Assembly (NCBI RefSeq): GCF_001679785.1
Contig: NZ_CP016286.1
Location: forward strand, 4,226,501-4,290,500
DNA length: 64,000 nt
Origin: Rhizobium leguminosarum
Lineage (GTDB): Bacteria > Pseudomonadota > Alphaproteobacteria > Rhizobiales > Rhizobiaceae
Reading direction: 5' to 3'
How positions within the stretch are numbered: position 1 is the first letter of the stretch; every line of letters begins with the position of its first letter. The notes beneath the pieces are model-generated. The model had not been told where the DNA came from. It did no database searches and worked only from the letters and a program-made list of their open reading frames with translations. This document shows, piece by piece, positions 36,949 through 45,987 of the stretch. Both the position numbers and the translations under genes were made by a program.

Positions 36949-38256
36949 ATGATTCCGCAGGAGATCATCCGGCGTAAGCGCGACGGCGACGAACTCGACG
37001 CCGCCGAAATCAGCTCCTTCGTCGCGGCACTCGCCGCCGGTCGGTTGTCGGAAGGCCAGATCGGCGCATTCGCCATGGCCGTCTGGTTCAAGGGCATGTC
37101 GCGGGCCGAAACCGTGGCCTTGACGCTGGCGATGGCCGATTCCGGCGACAGGCTGCAATGGGCCGATATCGATCGCCCGATCGCCGACAAACATTCGACC
37201 GGCGGCGTCGGCGACAATGTTTCGCTGATGCTGGCGCCGATCGCCGCCGCTTGCGGCCTCGCCGTTCCGATGATCTCCGGGCGCGGCCTCGGCCATACCG
37301 GCGGCACGCTGGATAAGCTCGAATCCATTCCCGGCTATATGATCACCCCGGACGCGGACCTGTTCCACAAGGTCGTCAAGGAAGCGGGATGCGCCATCAT
37401 CGGCCAGACCGGGGCTTTGGCGCCCGCCGACGGCAGGCTTTATGCCGTGCGCGACGTAACCGCCACCGTCGATTCCATTCCCCTCATCACTGCCTCTATC
37501 CTCTCGAAGAAACTTGCGGCGGGGCTCGAGACGCTGGTGCTCGACGTCAAGGTCGGCAACGGCGCCTTCATGGCTGACCGCGGCCAGGCGGAGATTCTTG
37601 CGCAGTCGCTGGTCGAGGTGGCCAATGGCGCAGGCGTGAAGACGTCGGCCCTGATCACCGACATGAACCAGCCGCTTGCCGATAGTGCCGGCAATGCCGT
37701 CGAGATGCGCAACTGCCTGGATTTCCTGGCGGGCAGAAAGGCCGACACGCGGCTTGAGATCGTCGTTCTTGCTTTCGCCGCCGAGATGCTGGTGAAATCC
37801 GGTATCGCCGCCTCGTCTGATGAAGCCGAGGGAATGGCGCGTCGGGCGCTGTCATCGGGAAAGGCGGCCGAGGTCTTCGCGCGCATGGTGTCCATGCTCG
37901 GCGGCCCGGCCGATCTCATCGAAAACCCTGACCGACACCTGGCCAGGGCGCCGGTCGCAAAGCCTGTTCCGGCCGCCCGGTCCGGCTGGCTAGCCGCCTG
38001 CGATGCGCGCGGTATCGGGGTCAGTGTCATCGATCTTGGCGGCGGAAGACGCCACCCCGCGGACCGGATCGATCATCGCGTCGGCTTTTCCGAACTCCTG
38101 CCGCTCGGCACCCGCGTCAATGCCGGCGAACCGATCGCGCTGGTTCACGCCGCCGACGAAGCGGCTGCCGAAAGGGCAGCTGCGGCACTTGCCGCGCACT
38201 ATCGCATCACCGAGGACAAGCCGGAGCTGACACCGGTGATTGCGGGCCTGATCTGA
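36949..38256 (+). CDS. deoA: Thymidine phosphorylase
   Basis: Pyrimidine nucleoside phosphorylase of 435 residues. The phosphate motif KHSTGGVGDNVSL is at about residues 80-92, and GRGLGHTGGTLDKLES is typical. The C-terminal domain (from about residue 345) matches the PYNP C-terminal module. The chosen ATG at 36949 directly follows the deoC stop. It ends seven bases before a convergent gene. Confidence 0.95.
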   Translation: MIPQEIIRRKRDGDELDAAEISSFVAALAAGRLSEGQIGAFAMAVWFKGMSRAETVALTLAMADSGDRLQWADIDRPIADKHSTGGVGDNVSLMLAPIAAACGLAVPMISGRGLGHTGGTLDKLESIPGYMITPDADLFHKVVKEAGCAIIGQTGALAPADGRLYAVRDVTATVDSIPLITASILSKKLAAGLETLVLDVKVGNGAFMADRGQAEILAQSLVEVANGAGVKTSALITDMNQPLADSAGNAVEMRNCLDFLAGRKADTRLEIVVLAFAAEMLVKSGIAASSDEAEGMARRALSSGKAAEVFARMVSMLGGPADLIENPDRHLARAPVAKPVPAARSGWLAACDARGIGVSVIDLGGGRRHPADRIDHRVGFSELLPLGTRVNAGEPIALVHAADEAAAERAAAALAAHYRITEDKPELTPVIAGLI

Positions 38257-38262
38257 CGCGGT

Positions 38263-38796
38263 TTACTGCTTGAGGCTGAGCGAACCGTCGGCGACGGAAT
38301 AGGAGGCGAGCTTCTGCAAAAAGCTCATGCCGACCAGCGTCGTCCTCAGCGCATCGTCCTTCAGGACGAAGGCTTCGACCTCACGCACGCGAATGCCGCC
38401 GATCTCGACGCGGTCGAGCGTCACATGCGCGGCCTTCGTCTGGCCGTTCGCGGTGTTCACCCCATAGCGGAAATCGAGCTGGTTGGCGGTGAAGCCCAGC
38501 CGGCGGGCGAGCGTCTCGTTGAGCGCTACATAGGTGGCGCCGGTATCGATCAGGCCCTGCACCGGCTTTCCGTTGATCTTGAAGCTGCCGGTATAGTGGC
38601 CCTGCGCATCGGCCTGAAGGCGGATCGCATTGCTGCCGTAGACGGGCTCCGGTGCGACCGGCTGCTCGGTTTGGGTCGATACGTAATTGGCGGAGAGAGC
38701 GTCAGCGGGCTGCTGGCTGGTGCCCGCGAAGAAGGAAGGCACCTGAGTGGCGAGCACTGCGGCGATGCTGGCGAAGAGAACGGTACGCACGAGCAT
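38263..38796 (-). CDS. Retropepsin-like aspartic protease, TIGR02281 type
   Basis: A 177-residue secreted or membrane-anchored protein. A hydrophobic N-terminus (MLVRTVLFASIAAVLATQV) is followed by a linker and a single-domain aspartic protease with the LIDTGATYVAL active site (Asp in DTGA) and the TLVGMSFLQKL closing motif. Such proteins dimerise like retroviral proteases. AGGAAGG lies upstream of the ATG at 38796. Substrates are unknown. Confidence 0.88.
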   Translation of the reverse strand: MLVRTVLFASIAAVLATQVPSFFAGTSQQPADALSANYVSTQTEQPVAPEPVYGSNAIRLQADAQGHYTGSFKINGKPVQGLIDTGATYVALNETLARRLGFTANQLDFRYGVNTANGQTKAAHVTLDRVEIGGIRVREVEAFVLKDDALRTTLVGMSFLQKLASYSVADGSLSLKQ

Positions 38797-38895
38797 GAAA
38801 CAGAAATCCTTCCTGTATAAACCCGGCTTCATGCAGGGCCTCATGCTCCAAGCTTGCTAAACCTCAAGTGCTGATAAGTTGCTAAGATCGACGCC

Positions 38896-38922
38896 AAAAG
38901 GCCCGGAATGAATCTCCGGGCC
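38896..38922 (-). terminator. Rho-independent terminator after upp
   Basis: On the minus strand GGCCCGGA and TCCGGGCC pair around a 7-nt loop, followed by four T. It lies about 35 bp after the upp stop codon. Confidence 0.85.
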
Positions 38923-38957
38923 GCAAAGTCTTTCGATTTGGTAAAGGAAGGTTGAAA

Positions 38958-39587
38958 TTACTTGGTGCCGTACATACGGTCGCCGGCATCGCCGAGGCCG
39001 GGCATGATATAGCCCTTCTCGTTGAGATGACTGTCGATCGATGCCGTGAAGACCGGAACATCGGGATGCGCGGCGCGGAAGTTGCGGATGCCTTCCGGGG
39101 CGGCAAGCAGGCAGAGGAAGCGGATATTGTGGGCACCGCGTTCCTTGAGCTTGTCGATCGCAGCGATCGAGGAGTTGCCGGTCGCAAGCATCGGGTCGAC
39201 GACGATGATCAGCCGCTCGGCTACGTCCTCCGGCGCCTTGAAGTAATATTCGACCGGCTGCAGCGTCTCGTGGTCGCGGTAGACGCCGATATGCGAGACG
39301 CGCGCGGACGGCACGAGATCGAGCATGCCTTCGAGCAGCCCGTTGCCAGCTCGCAGGATCGAGGCGAAGACCAGCTTCTTGCCCTCGAGGATCGGCGATT
39401 CCATCGTTTGCAGCGGCGTCTCGATCGTTTCCATCGTCAGTTCGAGATCGCGGGTCACTTCGTAGCAGAGCAGCGTCGAGATTTCGCGCAGCAAACGCCG
39501 GAAACTTCCCGTCGATGTCTCCTTGCGCCGCATGATGGTGAGCTTGTGCTGCACAAGCGGATGATCGATGACCGTGACGCCGTCCAT
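38958..39587 (-). CDS. upp: Uracil phosphoribosyltransferase
   Basis: Pyrimidine salvage enzyme of 209 residues forming UMP from uracil and PRPP. The PRPP-binding loop [11 protein letters not shown] and the uracil-site [17 protein letters not shown] are intact. I use the ATG at 39587 ([17 protein letters not shown]) after GAAAGGCTTCCCC, not the one five codons upstream. Last gene of the minus-strand nucleoside set. Confidence 0.96.
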
Positions 39588-39692
39588 GGGGAAGCCTTTC
39601 ATTCTTTCTATCGAATGTTTCTTTCACGGAAATTGGCCCGACCGCAAGAGTGGTGGCCAATTTGCGTCGATCTTCCCCAGCCTCTGGGGTCT

Positions 39693-40661
39693 TTAAAGCC
39701 GGGCGAGCAAGTCCTTGCGCGTCTGCTCGTCGACGAAGGCCGCTTCGATCGCCGTGCGCGTCATCGCATCGATCTCGGCGTCGCTGAAGCCGAAAGCTCC
39801 GGCGGCAAGTTCATATTCCCGCTTCAGTGAAGTATAGAAGAATGGCGGATCGTCCGAGCTGATCGTCACCCGCACGCCCGCTTCCTTCAGTCGCCGCAGC
39901 GGATGGGACGCGAAATCGGGAAACACCCCGAGCGCGATATTGGAGCCCGGGCAGATCTCGAGCACGGTGCCGAGGTCGGCAAGCCGCTTCACCAGATCGA
40001 GATCCTCGATGGCGCGCACGCCGTGGCCGATCCGCGAGGGGCGCACCGCATTGAGCGCGTCGTCAACGCTGAAGGCGCCGCAGACCTCGCCGGCATGGAT
40101 GGTCAGCCCCAGGCCGGCATCGCGGGCGATATCGAAGGCGCGGGCATAGTCGGCCACACGGCCCATGCGCTCTTCGCCGGCAAGGTTGAACCCGGTAATC
40201 AAAGGATTGCTGGCCTTTGCCGCATATTCGGCAGCACCGATCACGCTCTCCGGACCGAAATGCCGCTCGCCGGTGACGATCAGCCGAGCCTCGATGCCAC
40301 TCTTTTCCTTGGCCCGCCGGATGCCTTCGCAGATACCGGATATATAGGCATCGGCGCCCAGTCCGATGCGCTTGCCGTGGTCGGGCGAAACGATGAGCTC
40401 GCTGTAGATCGTATCGATGCCGGCGAGTTCGTCGAGATAGGTTTCGGTCAGAAGCGCATAGTCCTCCTCGGTTTTGTAGACCTCGGAAACCTTGTCGTAA
40501 CATTCGAGGAAGCTTGCGAAATCATGCCAGACATAGGCGCCGTCGCGAAGCTCAGCGCTGATGTCGACGCCATATTTCCGTGCCTGCGCCGCGGTCAGAG
40601 CTGGCGGTGCCGCACCCTCCAGATGGCAGTGCAGTTCGACCTTCTTCAAATGCGATGTCAC
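39693..40661 (-). CDS. add: Adenosine deaminase
   Basis: Zinc hydrolase of 322 residues converting adenosine to inosine. Zinc ligands in ELHCHLEGA (His11, His13), catalytic Glu in TIHAGEVCG, and the ISSDDPPFF loop are all present. Start overlaps the deoB stop by four bases; 105 bp separate it from upp. Confidence 0.93.
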   Translation of the reverse strand: MTSHLKKVELHCHLEGAAPPALTAAQARKYGVDISAELRDGAYVWHDFASFLECYDKVSEVYKTEEDYALLTETYLDELAGIDTIYSELIVSPDHGKRIGLGADAYISGICEGIRRAKEKSGIEARLIVTGERHFGPESVIGAAEYAAKASNPLITGFNLAGEERMGRVADYARAFDIARDAGLGLTIHAGEVCGAFSVDDALNAVRPSRIGHGVRAIEDLDLVKRLADLGTVLEICPGSNIALGVFPDFASHPLRRLKEAGVRVTISSDDPPFFYTSLKREYELAAGAFGFSDAEIDAMTRTAIEAAFVDEQTRKDLLARL

Positions 40662-41878
40662 AGAAAACTCCTTCCGTGCGGTCCGGCCGGGATGCCGAGA
40701 TGCCGGGCGATGCTCTCGCCGATATCGGCATAGCTGCGGCGCACGCCGATCGAACGCGACCGGATGCCGGGGCCATAAGCGATGACAGGCACGCGTTCGC
40801 GCGTATGGTCCGTGCCGCGCCAGGTCGGATCACAGCCATGATCGGCGGTGAGCACGACGAGATCGCCGGGCTTGAGTTTCTTGTGGACTTCGGGCAAGCG
40901 CGCATCGAAGGCTTCGAGTGCCGCGGCATAACCGGGCACGTCGCGGCGATGACCGTAGATCATGTCGAAATCGACGAAATTGGTGAAAACGAGATCGCCG
41001 TCCTCAGCCTCGTCGATCGCCGAGAGCGACGCTTTCATCAGCGCCTCGTTGCCGTTCGCCTTGATGACCCTGGAAATGCCCTGATGCGCGAAGATGTCGC
41101 CGATCTTTCCCACGGCATGCACATGCCGGCCATGTTCGATCAGCCGATCGAGCAGCGTCGGCTCGGGCGGCAGCACGGAGAAGTCGCGCCGGTTTCCGGT
41201 GCGCTGGAAAGTAGAGGCGGACTGGCCAATAAAGGGCCGGGCGATGACGCGGCCGATATTGTAAGGATCGAGCAGCCCCCGGGCCAAACCGCAGAAGGCG
41301 AGCAGACGATCGAGGCCGAAATGTACCTCATGCGCTGCGACCTGGAAGACCGAATCCGAGGAGGTATAGCAGATCGGCCTGCCGGTGCGGATATGGTCCT
41401 CGCCGAGCCGGGCGATGATCTCCGTTCCCGAGGCATGGCAGTTGCCGAGAATGCCGGGCACGTCAGCCTCCCTGCACAGCGCCTCGATGAACTCCTGGGG
41501 AAAGGCGTCGCCCTCTATCGGGAAGTAACCCCAATCGAAACTGACAGGTGTTCCCGCGATCTCCCAATGGCCCGACGGCGTATCCTTGCCGCGGGAAATT
41601 TCGGTGGCGGCGCCATAAATGCCGTAGACCTTCTCCGGGACGGGCATGCCGGCCGGAAACCGGCCGGAGGCGGAGCGCGCGATGTGCATCAGCCCGAGTT
41701 CCGACATGTTGGGCAGGGAAAGCGGCCCTTCGCGCAATCCGGCGCGGTCTGCGGCTCCGGCCGCGCAGAACTCGGCGATATGGCCAAGCGTATCGGCGCC
41801 CTCGTCGCCATAGGCCGCCGCATCCGGCGCTCCGCCGACGCCGAAGGAATCCAGAACAAAAAGAAAGGCGCGCGCCAT
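40658..41878 (-). CDS. deoB: Phosphopentomutase
   Basis: Mn-dependent mutase of 406 residues moving phosphate between C1 and C5 of ribose and deoxyribose, linking the phosphorylases to DeoC and the pentose pathway. Alkaline-phosphatase-like metal motifs are [12 protein letters not shown] at the N-terminus and [12 protein letters not shown] near the C-terminus. The ATG at 41878 begins [13 protein letters not shown], the family N-terminus; the longer frame to 41965 is rejected. Confidence 0.95.
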   Translation of the reverse strand: MARAFLFVLDSFGVGGAPDAAAYGDEGADTLGHIAEFCAAGAADRAGLREGPLSLPNMSELGLMHIARSASGRFPAGMPVPEKVYGIYGAATEISRGKDTPSGHWEIAGTPVSFDWGYFPIEGDAFPQEFIEALCREADVPGILGNCHASGTEIIARLGEDHIRTGRPICYTSSDSVFQVAAHEVHFGLDRLLAFCGLARGLLDPYNIGRVIARPFIGQSASTFQRTGNRRDFSVLPPEPTLLDRLIEHGRHVHAVGKIGDIFAHQGISRVIKANGNEALMKASLSAIDEAEDGDLVFTNFVDFDMIYGHRRDVPGYAAALEAFDARLPEVHKKLKPGDLVVLTADHGCDPTWRGTDHTRERVPVIAYGPGIRSRSIGVRRSYADIGESIARHLGIPAGPHGRSFL

Positions 41879-41969
41879 TTTACACCCGAGAGAGCCGATC
41901 GCCGGCCTCTGCAATGTCGGAGGCAGCTGAGACCCAGCCATATAATGCTCCGGCCGGCTTGGCAAATTA

Positions 41970-42070
41970 CAGCGCCGCGCGTCTTTTTCAGACGCGCAAA
42001 GGACGCTGTAACGTTTTGAATTGCTGCATAACTCCCCAATCGATTTCGATTGAGGGAGTGATGCAGCAGA
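41970..42070. repeat. RIME-like palindromic repeat, copy 2
   Basis: It starts CAGCGCCGCGCGTC, then CAGACGCGCAAAGGACGCTG, as at 28989. A second stem follows (TGCTGCAT with ATGCAGCA, and CTCCC/GGGAG inside). It lies between deoB (minus, starting at 41878) and the 3' end of the first tadE-like gene. Confidence 0.7.
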
Positions 42071-42088
42071 AAAGAGCGGGAAGGGCCG

Positions 42089-42673
42089 TCAGCAGTCGCC
42101 GCAGGGGATCGAGTCGCCTTGCCGCTGGCGGTAGAAATAATTGCGGCTGATGGTGATCGTGCGCATGCCGTCCGGCATGAAGTTCGGCGCGAACAGGAAC
42201 ATCGTATAGGGGATGCTGACCTCGGTACGAACAAGGAAGCTGTTCGCCGTCTTCATGTCGGTCGGCACGTCGCTCACAGCGGCATTCTTGGCATAGGGCA
42301 CCGTCCCGTCTTGGGCCCAGGACCAGAGCACTTTCGCATTGGCGCCGGCGTCGATGCTAATCCCGGTGATCTTCATCGTCAGCGACGTCGTGTTGTAGGG
42401 CAGGAAGATTGCGTTTGCGACCGATGGCATTTGCGCAAGCGCACTCTTGGTGACGGATTGCTGCTGGGTGACGAGGTCGGCCACCGTTCCTGCAGCGCGC
42501 GTCACCCGCTTGCTGACGCTAAGGCCGATCGTGATCTCGAAAGCGCCGATATAGAGCATGACGAGCACGGGAAAGAGGATCGCGAATTCGATCGCGCCGG
42601 CGCCCTTGCGGTCGCGGGCCAGCCGCCGCGCCGTCAGGACCAATCTGGTGAACGGGTTGCGCAACGCCATCAT
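42089..42673 (-). CDS. TadE/TadG-like pseudopilin (first)
   Basis: A 194-residue protein with a TadE-type N-terminus: basic residues, then RKGAGAIEFAILFPVLVMLYIGAF, a pilin-like hydrophobic helix with the conserved Glu. The rest is predicted extracytoplasmic and has two Cys near the end (SIPCGDC). Minor pilin of the Flp/Tad system. The start overlaps the stop of the second tadE-like gene by four bases. No von Willebrand domain is present, unlike many TadG proteins. Confidence 0.87.
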   Translation of the reverse strand: MMALRNPFTRLVLTARRLARDRKGAGAIEFAILFPVLVMLYIGAFEITIGLSVSKRVTRAAGTVADLVTQQQSVTKSALAQMPSVANAIFLPYNTTSLTMKITGISIDAGANAKVLWSWAQDGTVPYAKNAAVSDVPTDMKTANSFLVRTEVSIPYTMFLFAPNFMPDGMRTITISRNYFYRQRQGDSIPCGDC

Positions 42674-43305
42674 GGATACTGCTCGTTCTGGAAGGCCGCG
42701 GTCCCGACGATCAGATATTGGCTCGGCATCGAGCCGCCGGAGGGACGTATCGTGGTGATATAGGGCCGGACCAGATCCGTGATGATTTCCCAGCGATAAT
42801 AGGCGCGTAGCATGTTGATCGTGCCGGCGCCGCCCGGCGTATATTTGAAGGCAGCCGGGTTGATGTCGGCATATTTGTCGGTGGAAAGCTTGGGGATCGT
42901 CGTCGGAATGGCCGAGAAGGTGTTGAACGTTTGCACATCCAGGTAGAGTTTGCTCGGTGTGGCGACTTCGCTCGCCGAGCAGCGGATCAGGATCGAGACC
43001 TCATCGCAGAAAGCCTGGCGGAATTGCGCCTGGTTCATATCGGTCGTGCGGCCGAGATTATAGGTAATCTGCCCGGTTCGCATCCGGCGGCTCATCGTAT
43101 CGACGGCATTGGAGACGAGTTCCTCGGCGGCGAAGGCGACGAAAGTTTCGAGGATTGCGAAAATCACCAGGAAATAGGGAATGGCGAGCAGGGCGAATTC
43201 GATCGCCGCAGCACCCTCGCGTGAGCGGGCGAGAGCGCGAAACCGTAAGAAACGGAACGGCGCAAAAGCGCGCCCCTTATCCGTCTTCTGATCAATTACC
43301 GTCAT
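42670..43305 (-). CDS. TadE-like pseudopilin (second)
   Basis: A 211-residue protein with the N-terminal helix SREGAAAIEFALLAIPYFLVIFAI after a basic leader of about 30 residues. The remainder holds two Cys in QAFCDEVSILIRCSA. Probable minor pilin processed by CpaA. I use the ATG at 43305; the frame also opens at a TTG at 43332. Confidence 0.86.
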   Translation of the reverse strand: MTVIDQKTDKGRAFAPFRFLRFRALARSREGAAAIEFALLAIPYFLVIFAILETFVAFAAEELVSNAVDTMSRRMRTGQITYNLGRTTDMNQAQFRQAFCDEVSILIRCSASEVATPSKLYLDVQTFNTFSAIPTTIPKLSTDKYADINPAAFKYTPGGAGTINMLRAYYRWEIITDLVRPYITTIRPSGGSMPSQYLIVGTAAFQNEQYP

Positions 43306-43421
43306 TGCCTGGACCCGAGCGACATTTTCCAATCGTCAGACTAAGGTCCGTTCGTTGATTTTCCGTTTCAACCTGACACGACGATTTTAACGAATGGACG
43401 AACAAGCTGAAGGTAAGCCAC

Positions 43422-43832
43422 TTAGGGCGAGGTTGTCCCGGTGGCCGCCTGCTGCGCATGCTGCTCGCAGTTCGGCGTGCAGGATAGCACGGAGCGCTGG
43501 GTCTGCCGGTAGACGCGCACCGTATTGCCCTCGTCGATCGACACCAGGATGCGTTCGTCGAGGATCGCGTTGCCGTCGGCATCGAGGAGGACCAGATTGG
43601 TGGTGCCGAAGCTGCGTCCCGTGAGCACGATGGTCTTGGCGTCGGCCACGGTCGCATCGGCAACTGCGGCATTGCCGACAATCACCTTGCTGACAGGGCG
43701 GTCGAGCTTCAAGACGCGCGCGTGATCCATATAGACGCGCAGCATGTCATCGTCTGCGGCCGCGGACACTCCCGAAATACCGAAAACGGCGATCATGCCG
43801 GCAAAGAAAATGGTTTTGCCGCTCGATGACAT
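43422..43832 (-). CDS. Stand-alone CpaC N-domain-like periplasmic protein
   Basis: A 136-residue exported protein with signal peptide (SSSGKTIFFAGMIAVFGISG). The mature part (DHARVLKLDRPVSKVIVG, then DAKTIVLTGRSFGTTNLVLL) resembles the N-terminal domain of the CpaC secretin (pilus assembly N-terminal domain). No secretin domain follows; it ends in a short tail with CTPNC. AAGAGGACCCA precedes the ATG at 43832. It probably modulates the pilus secretin, but this is inference. Confidence 0.8.
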   Translation of the reverse strand: MSSSGKTIFFAGMIAVFGISGVSAAADDDMLRVYMDHARVLKLDRPVSKVIVGNAAVADATVADAKTIVLTGRSFGTTNLVLLDADGNAILDERILVSIDEGNTVRVYRQTQRSVLSCTPNCEQHAQQAATGTTSP

Positions 43833-44212
43833 TGGGTCCTCTTTCACGATCACAGCGCAATATGCGCATAGAATGGAAAAAATTGGTGAACGAAGCCTTA
43901 AGCCTACCACTTTGTTCCGGGATGAAGCGTAATGATCCGATTTGGTACGGCTTTAAGACTGCGCACGCCCCGGTTGGAAACAGGATATGTGCTATTTCCG
44001 GATGAATTCAGCGGTTATTCCAGGAATATCGTTAAATATTGAGCGAAGCGCGTAAGAAAATACTGACTCTACAAAGGTCTGTTGTCTCGTTCACATGTCG
44101 TTAACTCTTTTCCTTAAGCCGATGGAAACGGCCATTCGCTAGGTTGCAGTCATCCGATCAACGGCAAACAGTTGGCGGACGTGCTGAACATCAACTGGAG
44201 TTAGGAGTTACC
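43833..44212. promoter_or_regulatory. Divergent promoter region of pilA and the CpaC-N-like gene
   Basis: A 380-bp region, A/T-rich in places. It contains GTTAACTCTTTTCCTTAA at about 44099-44116, two TTAA half-sites separated by 9 bp instead of the 7 of a CtrA box, and a TATTCCAGGAATA palindrome near 44018. No clear -35/-10 pair was assigned. Confidence 0.4.
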
Positions 44213-44413
44213 ATGACCAAGCTTTTTAGCCGTTTTCTGAAGGACGAATCCGGCGCGACCGCAATCGAATACGGCCTGATCGCCGCCCTCATTTCCGTAG
44301 CGCTCATCACCGGCGCAACGACCCTCGGCGGCAAGATCGGCGACACGTTCAACGGCTTGAGCAACAAGATGAATACGTCCGTTACCTCGGCTGAAAGCGC
44401 GGCCGGCAACTGA
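44213..44413 (+). CDS. pilA: Flp-type major pilin
   Basis: A 66-residue type IVb prepilin. The leader MTKLFSRFLKDESG is followed by ATAIEYGLIAALISVALITG; cleavage is expected after the Gly, with Glu5 of the mature chain conserved. AGGAGTTACC precedes the ATG at 44213. It is separated from cpaA by a terminator hairpin, so the pilin is expected to be the most abundant product. Confidence 0.95.
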   Translation: MTKLFSRFLKDESGATAIEYGLIAALISVALITGATTLGGKIGDTFNGLSNKMNTSVTSAESAAGN

Positions 44414-44479
44414 GTTAGACACCGCCAAGCGGCGTCCGGATAATGCCGGCTGGATTTGCTCCGGCCGAGCTATTGAGCG

Positions 44480-44510
44480 GGCTCACAGGCTGAACGGCTG
44501 TGAGCCTTTT
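44480..44510 (+). terminator. Terminator between pilA and cpaA
   Basis: GGCTCACAG pairs with CTGTGAGCC around a 9-nt loop, followed by TTTT. It lies 66 bp after the pilA stop. Confidence 0.85.
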
Positions 44511-44537
44511 CGCTTCTCGTTACGATCGGGTATAGGC

Positions 44538-45050
44538 ATGACCGCAGCTGCAGTCTTCGTGATACTGCCACTCTGCCTCGCCATGGCGGCCTTCTCGGAT
44601 CTGTTCACCATGACGATCCCGAACCGCATTTCCGTTATCCTGATCGCCTCTTTCCTCGTTCTTGCGCCATTCTCCGGCTTGGAGCTGGAAATGATCGGCA
44701 TGCATCTTGCCGGCGCCGCCATCGTTTTCGGCGCCTGCTTTGCTCTTTTCGCCTTCAATGTGATGGGCGGCGGAGATGCCAAGCTGTTGAGCGCCACCGC
44801 GCTCTGGTTCGGTCTGAATGAATCCTTGCTTTTCCTGATGACCGATGTCGCCGCGATCGGCGGTCTCATCACCTTGCTCATCCTGCTGGTGAGAACGCAG
44901 TCCAATACCATCCTCGCCATCGGGCTGCCGGTACCGAACTCGGTCCTGCTCGCCAAGAAGATCCCCTACGGCATCGCGATCGCGATCGGCGGCTTCATGG
45001 CTTTTCCTTCTTCGCCGCTCTTCCTCGCCGCGCTGGAAAGCCTGAAATAA
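44538..45050 (+). CDS. cpaA: Prepilin peptidase CpaA (TadV)
   Basis: Inner-membrane aspartic peptidase of 170 residues, family A24, which removes the prepilin leader. Catalytic Asp residues are in AAFSDLFTMTIPNR and GGGDAKLLSA. About five hydrophobic segments. It is the short form without an N-methyltransferase domain, as usual in Tad systems. Confidence 0.93.
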   Translation: MTAAAVFVILPLCLAMAAFSDLFTMTIPNRISVILIASFLVLAPFSGLELEMIGMHLAGAAIVFGACFALFAFNVMGGGDAKLLSATALWFGLNESLLFLMTDVAAIGGLITLLILLVRTQSNTILAIGLPVPNSVLLAKKIPYGIAIAIGGFMAFPSSPLFLAALESLK

Positions 45051-45057
45051 CGGCATT

Positions 45058-45073
45058 TTAAATGCCCGTTAAC
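45058..45073 (+). promoter_or_regulatory. CtrA box upstream of cpaB
   Basis: TTAAATGCCCGTTAAC matches TTAA-N7-TTAAC exactly. It lies 88-103 bp before the cpaB ATG, just after the cpaA stop. CtrA is a conserved alphaproteobacterial cell-cycle regulator that controls pilus genes in Caulobacter. Confidence 0.7.
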
Positions 45074-45160
45074 TTAAAATGTAAGCATTCCATTAACCAT
45101 AATTATACCAATTGCTGAGCATTCTACAGGGCGAACATATCGTGCCCTGAGGAATGATCG

Positions 45161-45976
45161 ATGAAACCGGCCCGCCTTATAATCCTAGCTGTCGCCGTGG
45201 CGGCAGCCGGCCTTGCCGGCCTCCTGGCAATGCGCATGGCGGGCAGTGGCGGTGTCGTTACCCAGGTCCAGTCGGTCATCGAGAAGGAACCGACCGTCAA
45301 CATCCTCGTCTCGAGCGCCAATCTGTCGGTCGGCGCAAGACTGGACGAGAAGTCGGTGCACTGGATGGCCTGGCCGCAGGGCGGCGTCGTTCCCGGCCTC
45401 ATCACCGAAGCCGACAAGCCGGATGCGATCAAGGATCTGCAGGGCGCCGTCGTGCGTCTGCCGATCTTCGAAGGCGAACCGATCCGGCCGGAAAAGATCG
45501 CCGATTCCAGCAGCCGCATCCTCTCCTCGCTGTTGCCGGCCGGCAAGCGCGCCGTCGCGACCGAGATATCGGTGGCAACCGGTGCCGGCGGTTTCATCCT
45601 GCCGAATGATCGCGTCGACGTCATCATGGTCCGCAAGGGCACTGAGTCCGACAAGCTCATCACCGAAACCGTGCTGAGCAATGTCCGCGTCCTCGCCATC
45701 GACCAGCAGATCCAGGAAAAGGACGACGGCTCGAAATCGGTGGTCGGCACGACCGCGACGCTCGAGCTCACGCCCGATCAAACGAAGGTTCTTGCCGTCG
45801 CCCAGCAAATGGCAGACCGGCTGTCGCTCGCGCTGCGCTCGGTCGCCGATGCGCAGGAGCAGGATACCAGTGCCGCCGATTATTTGCTGAGCGGCGACAA
45901 CGGCAGTGCGATCATCCAGGTCATCAAATCGGGCGCCATCGTCACGGATGCCGCCGCCGCGCCGAAGGCGGAGTAA
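45161..45976 (+). CDS. cpaB: Pilus assembly protein CpaB (RcpC)
   Basis: A 271-residue periplasmic protein with an N-terminal membrane anchor (LIILAVAVAAAGLAGLLAM) and an SAF-type domain (about residues 45-110: VGARLDEKSVHWMAWP). The RcpC/CpaB domain follows (GAGGFILPNDRVDVIMVRKG). GAGGAATGATCG precedes the ATG. It works with the CpaC secretin. Eleven bases separate it from cpaC. Confidence 0.92.
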   Translation: MKPARLIILAVAVAAAGLAGLLAMRMAGSGGVVTQVQSVIEKEPTVNILVSSANLSVGARLDEKSVHWMAWPQGGVVPGLITEADKPDAIKDLQGAVVRLPIFEGEPIRPEKIADSSSRILSSLLPAGKRAVATEISVATGAGGFILPNDRVDVIMVRKGTESDKLITETVLSNVRVLAIDQQIQEKDDGSKSVVGTTATLELTPDQTKVLAVAQQMADRLSLALRSVADAQEQDTSAADYLLSGDNGSAIIQVIKSGAIVTDAAAAPKAE

Positions 45977-45987
45977 GGGACGTGCAA

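Noticed and set aside
44099..44116. CtrA box before pilA
   Set aside because: The two TTAA half-sites are separated by 9 bp, not the required 7.
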